A stretch of 64,000 nt of DNA, from NCBI RefSeq assembly GCF_900129855.1, contig NZ_LT670819.1, forward strand, positions 8,060,001 through 8,124,000, written 5' to 3'. The notes under the pieces are model-generated. The model saw only the letters and a list, made by a program, of their open reading frames with translations. It had not been told where the DNA came from and did no database searches. The stretch is from Streptomyces sp. 3214.6 (GTDB lineage: Bacteria > Actinomycetota > Actinomycetes > Streptomycetales > Streptomycetaceae). The position numbers and the translations under genes are program-made. This document shows, piece by piece, positions 54,243-64,000 of this stretch (within the stretch, counting starts at the first letter, position 1; every line of letters begins with the position of its first letter).

Positions 54243-55529
54243 ATGAGCAAGATCCTGATCCGTGGTGCGAAGGTGCTCGGCGGGGAGCCGCAGGACGTCC
54301 TCATCGACGGCGAGGTCATCGAGGCCGTCGGCACGGGCCTGTCCGAGGAGGGCGCGACGGTCGTCGACGCCGCCGGCAAGGTGCTGCTGCCGGGGCTGGT
54401 CGACCTGCACACGCATCTGCGCGAGCCCGGCCGCGAGGACTCCGAGACCGTGCTGACGGGTACGCGTGCCGCGGCCTGTGGCGGTTACACGGCCGTCTTC
54501 GCCATGGCCAACACCTTCCCCGTCGCCGACACCGCCGGCGTCGTCGAGCAGGTCTGGCGACTGGGCCGCGAGCACGGCTACTGCGATGTGCAGCCCATCG
54601 GCGCCGTCACCGTCGGCCTGGAAGGCAAGAAGCTCGCCGAACTGGGCGCCATGCACGAGTCGGCCGCAGGGGTCACCGTCTTCTCCGACGACGGCAAGTG
54701 CGTCGACGACGCGGTGATCATGCGCCGAGCCCTGGAGTACGTGAAGGCCTTCGGCGGGGTCGTCGCCCAGCACGCGCAGGAACCGCGACTGACCGAGGGC
54801 GCCCAGATGAACGAGGGCGTCGTCTCCGCCGAGCTGGGGCTCGGCGGCTGGCCCGCGGTGGCCGAGGAGTCGATCATCGCCCGGGACGTGCTGCTTGCCG
54901 AGCACGTCGGCTCCCGCGTCCACATCTGCCACCTCTCCACCGCCGGCTCGGTCGAGATCGTCCGCTGGGCCAAGTCCCGCGGCATCGACGTCACCGCCGA
55001 GGTCACCCCGCACCACCTGCTCCTCACGGATGAGCTGGTCCGGTCCTACAACCCGGTCTACAAGGTCAACCCGCCGCTGCGCACCGAACGCGATGTGCTC
55101 GCCCTGCGCGAGGCGCTCGCCGACGGCACCATCGACATCGTGGCCACCGACCACGCCCCGCACCCGCACGAGGACAAGGACTGCGAGTGGGCCGCGGCCG
55201 CCATGGGCATGGTCGGCCTGGAGACCGCGTTGTCAGTGGTCCAGGAGACGATGGTGGAGACCGGGCTCCTCGACTGGGCCGGGGTCGCCGACCGCATGTC
55301 CCGCACGCCCGCCCGCATCGGGCGGGCCACGGGGCACGGCCGCCCCGTCTCGGCAGGTGAGCCCGCCAACCTCACGCTCGTCGACACGGAATACCGTGGG
55401 TCCGTGGACCCCGCGGGCTTCGCCTCGCGCAGCCGCAACACCCCGTACGAGGGGCGTGAGCTGCCGGGCCGTGTCACGCACACGTGGCTCCGGGGCAAGG
55501 CCACGCTCGTCGACGGGAAGCTCACGTGA
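54243..55529 (+). CDS. pyrC: Dihydroorotase
   Basis: The 428-residue amidohydrolase has the metal pair His56 and His58 (DLHTHLREPG), the ICHLST His, EVTPHHLLLTDE and the catalytic ATDHAPHPHEDKDCEWAAA. It closes carbamoyl aspartate to dihydroorotate. GAGGAGAAG precedes the ATG. The TGA overlaps the GTG of the next gene. Confidence 0.96.
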   Translation: MSKILIRGAKVLGGEPQDVLIDGEVIEAVGTGLSEEGATVVDAAGKVLLPGLVDLHTHLREPGREDSETVLTGTRAAACGGYTAVFAMANTFPVADTAGVVEQVWRLGREHGYCDVQPIGAVTVGLEGKKLAELGAMHESAAGVTVFSDDGKCVDDAVIMRRALEYVKAFGGVVAQHAQEPRLTEGAQMNEGVVSAELGLGGWPAVAEESIIARDVLLAEHVGSRVHICHLSTAGSVEIVRWAKSRGIDVTAEVTPHHLLLTDELVRSYNPVYKVNPPLRTERDVLALREALADGTIDIVATDHAPHPHEDKDCEWAAAAMGMVGLETALSVVQETMVETGLLDWAGVADRMSRTPARIGRATGHGRPVSAGEPANLTLVDTEYRGSVDPAGFASRSRNTPYEGRELPGRVTHTWLRGKATLVDGKLT

Positions 55530-56104
55530 CATCTGCTGCACTACTCCTCGCGGCCGAGAAGGAATCCGCCGCGGTGACCGACTGGGCCGCGCGCATCGGC
55601 TGGGTGGTCGGCCTCGGCCTGTTCGTCGCGCTCGTGTACTGGCTGATGCGCGAGGGCTGGAAGTGGCGCGGCACGCTCCAGGGCGACCTCCCCGAGCTGC
55701 CCACCGCGCCGCCCGAGTCCGGCGAGGCGAGACTGACTGTGCTGTCGATGAGCGGCCGCTACCACGGCTCCACCACCGCGGGGCAGTGGCTCGACCGCAT
55801 CGTGGCGCACGGCCTGGGCACCCGCAGCCGGGTCGAGCTCACCCTGACGGACGCGGGACTGGACGTCGTACGCCCCGGCGCGACCGACTTCTTCATCCCC
55901 GTCGGCGCGCTGCGCGAGGCGCTGCTCGGCAAGGGCATCGCCGGCAAGGTCCTCACCGAGGGCGGGCTGCTGGTGGTGACCTGGGCGCACGGCGACAAGC
56001 TGATCGACTCCGGCTTCCGCTCCGACCAGGCGGCCGAGCACACCGAGTGGGTGGACGCCATCAACTCCATGATCAAGAACAACACGACGGAAGGCGCACG
56101 ATGA
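55526..56104 (+). CDS. Membrane protein embedded in the pyr operon (unknown function)
   Basis: The 192-residue protein has one membrane helix (about 23-40, IGWVVGLGLFVALVYWLM), a Trp/Arg-rich edge and a soluble beta-rich domain resembling a PH-like fold (RVELTLTDAGLDVVRPGATDFFIPVGALREALL). It lies between pyrC and carA with four-base overlaps on both sides. This position is conserved in actinobacteria, yet no pyrimidine role is established. It could recruit the enzymes to the membrane; that is speculation. Confidence 0.78.
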   Translation: MTSAALLLAAEKESAAVTDWAARIGWVVGLGLFVALVYWLMREGWKWRGTLQGDLPELPTAPPESGEARLTVLSMSGRYHGSTTAGQWLDRIVAHGLGTRSRVELTLTDAGLDVVRPGATDFFIPVGALREALLGKGIAGKVLTEGGLLVVTWAHGDKLIDSGFRSDQAAEHTEWVDAINSMIKNNTTEGAR

Positions 56105-57235
56105 CGACCTCCACCAGGGGGGCCACCAAGGTTCCCGCCGTACTCGTCCTGGAGGACGGCCGGATCTTCCGCGGCCGTGCCTACGGGGCCGTGGGGGAGA
56201 CCTTCGGCGAAGCGGTGTTCTCCACCGGCATGACCGGCTACCAGGAGACCCTCACCGACCCGTCCTACGACCGCCAGATCGTCGTCGCGACCGCCCCGCA
56301 GATCGGCAACACCGGCTGGAACGACGAGGACGACGAGTCCAGCCGCATCTGGGTCTCCGGCTACGTCGTGCGCGACCCCGCGCGCGTGCCGTCCAACTGG
56401 CGCGCCAAACGCTCCCTGGACGACGAGCTCGTCGCCCAGGGCGTCGTCGGGATCTCCGGCATCGACACCCGCGCCCTCACCCGCCACCTGCGCGAGCGCG
56501 GCTCGATGCGCGCCGGCGTCTTCTCCGGCGAGGCGATCGCCGCCGACTCCGAGCTCCTCGCGCGCGTGCAGGCCCAGCCGCACATGAAGGGCGCGAGCCT
56601 CTACGAGGAGGTCGCCACCAAGGAGGCCTACGTCGTCCCGGCGGTCGGCGAGAAGCGGTTCACCGTCGCCGCCGTCGACCTCGGCATCAAGGGCATGACC
56701 CCGCACCGCATGGCCGAGCGCGGCATCGAGGTGCACGTGCTCCCGGCGACCGCCACCGAGGAGGACGTCTACGCCGTCGACCCGGACGGGGTGTTCTTCT
56801 CCAACGGCCCCGGCGACCCGGCCACCGCCGACGGTCCCGTCGCCCTGATGAGCGCGGTCCTCGCGCGCAGGACGCCGCTGTTCGGCATCTGCTTCGGCAA
56901 CCAGATCCTCGGCCGCGCCCTCGGCTTCGGCACCTACAAGCTGAAGTACGGCCACCGGGGCATCAACCAGCCGGTCCAGGACCGTACGACCGGCAAGGTC
57001 GAGGTCACCGCGCACAACCACGGCTTCGCCGTGGACGCACCCCTCGACCGGGTCAGCGAGACGAAGTTCGGCCGCGCCGAGGTCTCCCACGTCTGCCTCA
57101 ACGACGACGTCGTGGAGGGGCTGCAGCTGCTCGACCAGCCGGCCTTCTCCGTCCAGTACCACCCCGAAGCGGCAGCGGGCCCGCACGACGCCGCCTACCT
57201 GTTCGACCGCTTCGTATCCCTGATGGAGGGCCAGC

Positions 57236-57243
<8 letters not shown>
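56101..57243 (+). CDS. carA: Carbamoyl-phosphate synthase small (glutaminase) subunit
   Basis: The 380-residue subunit releases ammonia from glutamine for CarB. The triad is Cys264 (FGICFGNQ), His354 and Glu356 (QYHPEAAAGP); the N-terminal CPSase domain includes GMTGYQETLTDPSY. The ATG overlaps the upstream stop and the 3' end overlaps carB by 8 bp. Confidence 0.97.
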
Positions 57244-60544
<3,301 letters not shown>

Positions 60545-60554
60545 CAGCCGACGA

Positions 60555-60580
60555 GGGGGACACCGGAAACGGTGTCCCCC
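60555..60580 (+). terminator. Hairpin between carB and pyrD
   Basis: An 11-bp perfect stem (GGGGGACACCG with CGGTGTCCCCC) has a GAAA tetraloop and is followed by TCTGC, 16 bp before the pyrD ATG. It may end part of the transcription, or stabilise or process the long mRNA. Confidence 0.6.
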
Positions 60581-60596
60581 TCTGCATGAGGGAACC

Positions 60597-61703
60597 ATGT
60601 ACAAGATCTTCTTCAACCTCGTCTTCCGGCGGATGGACCCGGAGCAGGCCCACCACCTGGCCTTCCGCTGGATCCGGCTCGCCGCCCGCATCCCCGTGCT
60701 GCGCACGTTCGTCGCCGCCGCCCTCGCGCCCCGCCACAAGGAGCTGCGCACCGAGGCCTTCGGGCTGCGCATGCACGGCCCCTTCGGGCTCGCCGCCGGC
60801 TTCGACAAGAACGCCGTCGCGATCGACGGGATGTCGATGCTGGGCTTCGACCACGTCGAGATCGGCACGGTCACCGGCGAGCCGCAGCCCGGCAACCCCA
60901 AGAAGCGGCTGTTCCGGCTCGTGCAGGACCGCGCGCTCATCAACCGCATGGGGTTCAACAACGAGGGCTCGCTGGTCGTCGCGGCGCGCCTCGCCTCCCG
61001 TGAGCCGGTCTTCAAACCCGTGGTGGGCGTCAACATCGGCAAGACCAAGGTCGTACCGGAGGAGGAGGCCGTCGGCGACTACGTGAAGTCGACCGAGCGG
61101 CTCGCGCCGTACGCCGACTACCTGGTCGTGAACGTGTCCTCGCCGAACACGCCGGGGCTGCGCAACCTGCAGGCCACCGAGGCGCTGCGGCCGCTGCTGA
61201 GCGCCGTCCGGGAGGCCGCCGATCGCACGGTGACCTCGCGGCGCGTCCCGCTGCTGGTGAAGATCGCCCCGGATCTGGCGGACGACGACGTCGACGCGGT
61301 CGCCGACCTGGCCGTCGAGCTCGGCCTGGACGGGATCATCGCCACGAACACCACCATCGCGCGCGAGGGCCTCGGCCTGGCGTCCGACCCCTCCCTGGTG
61401 AAGGAGACCGGCGGTCTGTCCGGGGCGCCCCTCAAGGCCCGTTCCCTGGAGGTGCTGCGCCGCCTCTACGCGCGCGTGGGCGACCGCATCACCCTGGTGG
61501 GCGTCGGCGGCGTCGAGGACGCCGAGGACGCCTGGCAGCGCATCCTGGCCGGTGCCACGCTGGTACAGGGCTACAGCGCCTTCATCTACGAGGGGCCCTT
61601 CTGGGGCCGCGCGATCCACAAGGGGCTCGCCGCCCGCCTGCGGACGAGTCCCTACGCCACCCTCGCCGACGCGGTCGGCGCCGACGTGAGGAAGACGGCA
61701 TGA
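60597..61703 (+). CDS. pyrD: Dihydroorotate dehydrogenase (quinone), class 2
   Basis: The 368-residue flavoenzyme has the N-terminal membrane-associated helices of class 2 (MYKIFFNLVFRRMDPEQAHHLA), FGLAAGFDKN, and the catalytic Ser at 181/182 (NVSSPNTPGLR). GGVGGVEDAEDAW-like FMN-phosphate residues occur near the end. It passes electrons to menaquinone. The stop overlaps the pyrF ATG. Confidence 0.97.
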   Translation: MYKIFFNLVFRRMDPEQAHHLAFRWIRLAARIPVLRTFVAAALAPRHKELRTEAFGLRMHGPFGLAAGFDKNAVAIDGMSMLGFDHVEIGTVTGEPQPGNPKKRLFRLVQDRALINRMGFNNEGSLVVAARLASREPVFKPVVGVNIGKTKVVPEEEAVGDYVKSTERLAPYADYLVVNVSSPNTPGLRNLQATEALRPLLSAVREAADRTVTSRRVPLLVKIAPDLADDDVDAVADLAVELGLDGIIATNTTIAREGLGLASDPSLVKETGGLSGAPLKARSLEVLRRLYARVGDRITLVGVGGVEDAEDAWQRILAGATLVQGYSAFIYEGPFWGRAIHKGLAARLRTSPYATLADAVGADVRKTA

Positions 61704-62542
61704 CCCCGGAGCCCTTCGGCGCGCGACTGCGTCGCGCGATGGACGAGCGCGGCCCGCTGTGCGTCGGCATCGACCCGCATGCCTCCCTGCTCGCCGAGTG
61801 GGGATTGAACGACGACGTCGCCGGCCTGGAGCGGTTCAGCCGCACGGTCGTGGAGGCGACGGCGGACCGGGTGGCCCTGCTGAAGCCGCAGAGCGCCTTC
61901 TTCGAGCGGTTCGGCTCGCGCGGGGTCGCGGTCCTGGAGAAGTCGGTGCAGGAGGCGCGGGCGGCCGGCGCGTTGGTCGTGATGGACGCCAAGCGCGGTG
62001 ACATCGGCTCCACCATGGCCGCCTACGCCGAGGCCTTCCTGCACCCCGACGCCCCACTGTTCTGCGACGCCCTCACGGTGTCGCCGTACCTCGGCTACGG
62101 ATCCCTGTCGCCGGCGGTGGCGCTGGCCCGCGAGAGCGGCGCCGGGCTGTTCGTGCTGGCGCTGACCTCCAACCCGGAGGGCGGCGAGGTCCAGCACGCC
62201 GTGCGGGCCGACGGCCGCAACATCGGCGCGACGATGCTGGCGCATTTGGCCGCCGAGAACGTGGGGGAGGAGCCGCTGGGCTCCTTCGGGGCGGTCGTCG
62301 GTGCCACCCTGGGCGACCTGTCGACCTACGACCTCGACATCAACGGTCCGCTCCTCGCGCCCGGTGTGGGCGCCCAGGGGGCGACGCCGGCTGACCTTCC
62401 CCGGGTCTTCGGGTCGGCGCTGCGCAATGTCGTGCCGAACATCAGCCGGGGCGTGTTGCGTCAGGGTCCCGACGTCGTCGCGCTGCGTGACGCCGTGGAG
62501 CGGTTTGCGCGAGAGGTGCGCGCCGCCGTGGCCGCCGCCTGA
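61700..62542 (+). CDS. pyrF: Orotidine 5'-phosphate decarboxylase (long type)
   Basis: The 280-residue enzyme yields UMP. The active-site motif MDAKRGDIGST has Lys98 and Asp101, marking the long actinobacterial/myxobacterial subgroup. It closes the pyr operon; pyrE is not in this window. A hairpin follows 10 bp after the stop. Confidence 0.96.
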   Translation: MTPEPFGARLRRAMDERGPLCVGIDPHASLLAEWGLNDDVAGLERFSRTVVEATADRVALLKPQSAFFERFGSRGVAVLEKSVQEARAAGALVVMDAKRGDIGSTMAAYAEAFLHPDAPLFCDALTVSPYLGYGSLSPAVALARESGAGLFVLALTSNPEGGEVQHAVRADGRNIGATMLAHLAAENVGEEPLGSFGAVVGATLGDLSTYDLDINGPLLAPGVGAQGATPADLPRVFGSALRNVVPNISRGVLRQGPDVVALRDAVERFAREVRAAVAAA

Positions 62543-62552
62543 GGGGCTCCGA

Positions 62553-62580
62553 CCGCCCGACCGGGGGCTCGGTCGGGCGG
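62553..62580 (+). terminator. Terminator after the pyr operon
   Basis: CCGCCCGACC pairs with GGTCGGGCGG around GGGGGCTC. There is no T tract. Confidence 0.65.
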
Positions 62581-62681
62581 CCCCGGGCCGACTTGAGTCT
62601 GGATACATCCTCAAATCCGGGGCAGTATGTCTTGAATGTCCGGCCCTACGGAGGCTGACCAGGACTTTTCCTCTGTTCTCG

Positions 62682-62710
62682 CTGACTCCGGCGGAGTTGG
62701 CCGCTAGTCT
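62682..62710 (+). promoter_or_regulatory. Probable promoter of the sIHF gene
   Basis: CTGACT (62682-62687) and TAGTCT (62705-62710) are 17 bp apart, about 110 bp before the GTG. The rest of the 280-bp gap is unusually AT-rich around 62590-62640 and may hold further regulatory sites; no gene is seen there. Confidence 0.45.
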
Positions 62711-62821
62711 CCGACGGAGAGTGAACGGGCAGCGCGTGTTGCTCGTAACTCACCAGGTGTGGGGCGACTAGGTTCCTCACCGGTCCGTATCCGACAGTTC
62801 GACATCCGAGGTGACGTAGGC

Positions 62822-63145
62822 GTGGCTCTTCCGCCCCTTACCCCCGAACAGCGCGCAGCCGCGCTCGAAAAGGCCGCCGCGGCTCGCCGGGAGCGGGCCG
62901 AGGTCAAGAATCGACTGAAGCACTCCGGCGCCTCGCTTCACGAGGTCATCAAGCAGGGTCAGGAAAACGACGTCATCGGCAAGATGAAGGTCTCCGCCCT
63001 CCTGGAGTCACTCCCGGGCGTGGGCAAGGTCCGCGCCAAGCAGATCATGGAGCGACTCGGCATCTCCGAGAGCCGCCGCGTGCGTGGCCTCGGCTCCAAC
63101 CAGATCGCCTCCCTGGAGCGTGAGTTCGGCAGCACCGGCTCCTGA
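62822..63145 (+). CDS. sihf: Streptomyces integration host factor sIHF
   Basis: The 107-residue basic nucleoid protein begins VALPPLTPEQRAAALEKAAA. It has a long N-terminal helix and a helix-two-turn-helix region (LPGVGKVRAKQIMERLGI). It binds and bends DNA without sequence specificity and is the actinobacterial mIHF counterpart. The GTG at 62822 gives exactly the known length; an upstream in-frame ATG (62759) is rejected. GAGGTGA precedes the start. Confidence 0.97.
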   Translation: MALPPLTPEQRAAALEKAAAARRERAEVKNRLKHSGASLHEVIKQGQENDVIGKMKVSALLESLPGVGKVRAKQIMERLGISESRRVRGLGSNQIASLEREFGSTGS

Positions 63146-63205
63146 TTCCCGGGTCCTGCGGGAAGGGAGTCCCGGGCACTCCGGGATTGCTGGAATAATC
63201 GCTGC

Positions 63206-63799
63206 ATGGCTGCAACATTCCGGGGGACGACCCCCGAGCCCCCGGACGTACGTCCGCGGCTGACCGTGCTCTCCGGCCCCTCCGGGGTCGGCAAGAGCAC
63301 GGTCGTCGCCCATATGCGCAAGGAACACCCCGAGGTCTGGCTCTCGGTGTCGGCGACGACCCGTAAGCCCCGTCCCGGTGAGAAGCACGGAGTCCACTAC
63401 TTCTTCGTCACCGACGAGGAGATGGACAAGCTGATCGCCAACGGCGAGCTGCTGGAGTGGGCCGAGTTCGCCGGCAATCGCTACGGCACTCCGCGCGCCG
63501 CCGTACTGGAGCGCCTGGAGTCGGGCGAGCCGGTCCTCCTGGAGATCGACCTCCAGGGCGCCCGGCAGGTCCGTGAGTCCATGCCCGAGGCCCAGCTGGT
63601 GTTCCTGGCTCCTCCCTCCTGGGAGGAGCTCGTGCGCAGACTCACCGGGCGGGGCACCGAGCCGCCCGAGGTCATCGAGCGCCGGCTGGAGGCCGCGAAG
63701 ATCGAACTCGCGGCCGAGCCGGAGTTCGACGAGACCCTGGTCAACACCTCCGTCGAGGACGTGGCGCGCGAGCTGCTAGCCTTGACGGATGTCGTGTGA
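63206..63799 (+). CDS. gmk: Guanylate kinase
   Basis: The 197-residue kinase turns GMP into GDP. It has the P-loop SGPSGVGKST (23-32), TTRKPRPGEKHGVHYFFV for GMP binding and LLEIDLQGARQVR. AATAAT at 63194-63199 lies 7 bp before the ATG, which suggests a leaderless mRNA. (p)ppGpp inhibits Gmk in several bacteria; the window also carries rel. Confidence 0.97.
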   Translation: MAATFRGTTPEPPDVRPRLTVLSGPSGVGKSTVVAHMRKEHPEVWLSVSATTRKPRPGEKHGVHYFFVTDEEMDKLIANGELLEWAEFAGNRYGTPRAAVLERLESGEPVLLEIDLQGARQVRESMPEAQLVFLAPPSWEELVRRLTGRGTEPPEVIERRLEAAKIELAAEPEFDETLVNTSVEDVARELLALTDVV

Positions 63800-63839
63800 T
63801 CACGACCATTCTTTTTTCCCATCCATCGGAAGGTAGAGC

Positions 63840-64000
63840 GTGTCCTCTTCCATCTCCGCGCCCGAGGGCATCATCAACCCGCCGATCGACGAGCTCCTCG
63901 AGGCCACCGACTCGAAGTACAGCCTCGTGATCTACGCGGCCAAGCGGGCCCGCCAGATCAACGCGTACTACTCGCAGCTCGGCGAGGGCCTCCTCGAGTA
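63840..64000 (+). CDS. rpoZ: RNA polymerase omega subunit (5' part, cut by window end)
   Basis: The 53 visible residues (MSSSISAPEGIINPPIDELL, then SKYSLVIYAAKRARQINAYY) match the N-terminus of actinobacterial RpoZ, which assists assembly of beta prime. The GTG at 63840 follows GGAAGG. The gene lies 40 bp after gmk; its end is outside the window. Confidence 0.95.
   Translation, partial: MSSSISAPEGIINPPIDELLEATDSKYSLVIYAAKRARQINAYYSQLGEGLLE

Overview
The window is chromosomal DNA of a Streptomyces species. Coding density and GC content are very high, GTG and TTG starts are common, many genes overlap by 1-4 bases, and several marker proteins are unmistakably streptomycete: BldD with its c-di-GMP signature, the 107-residue sIHF, a bifunctional Rel with a proline-rich N-terminus, and SecD with an Ala/Ser/Pro linker. 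Gene order follows a block long conserved across Actinobacteria (thrS, HIT, pgsA, patA, pimA, pdxST, yebC, ruvCAB, secDF, apt, rel, hisS, alaS, mltG, aro, efp, nusB, pyr), so almost all of it is core genome.

Layout. 1-5.7 kb: 3' part of a giant membrane protein, a START-like protein, tRNA-Val(CAC), a DnaQ-type exonuclease, and a two-gene unit of a DUF4365 nuclease-like protein and an OB-like protein. 5.8-17 kb: thrS, a K+ channel, an Ap4A-phosphorylase-like HIT protein, an unknown membrane protein, EF-G2, then the phosphatidylinositol mannoside genes pgsA-patA-pimA. 17-22 kb: pdxST, yebC, ruvCAB. 22-26 kb: yajC-secD-secF-apt. 26-36 kb: rel, a DUF349 protein, a membrane-anchored cyclophilin, a metallo-beta-lactamase-fold hydrolase, hisS, VKOR, rarA. 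36-43.5 kb: rpsD after a long structured leader, two small membrane proteins, alaS, ruvX, mltG, aroE. 43.7-49.8 kb: aroC-aroK-aroB, a P-loop protein, an M24 peptidase homologue, efp, nusB. 49.8-51.6 kb: a complete insertion sequence set exactly at the nusB stop codon. 51.8-62.5 kb: bldD, divergent from the pyrimidine operon pyrR-pyrB-pyrC-(membrane protein)-carA-carB-pyrD-pyrF. 62.8-64 kb: sIHF, gmk and the start of rpoZ.

The genes form functional groups. There is a complete de novo UMP pathway apart from PyrE, under a PyrR-type leader. Three genes make the first inositol phospholipid mannosides. Four consecutive shikimate enzymes are present, and the Sec motor accessory complex is complete. 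A stringent-response and purine group (rel, apt, gmk, rpoZ) brackets the window.

The main accessory DNA is the insertion sequence and a 62-bp inverted-repeat remnant touching it. The least understood core genes are the DUF4365/OB pair, the 550-residue membrane protein, the proline-rich P-loop protein, and the M24 homologue with altered metal ligands. No CRISPR array, prophage or biosynthetic cluster is visible, and I did not find a clearly new multi-gene system. All calls come from reading the sequence and recalling families; no database search was run.
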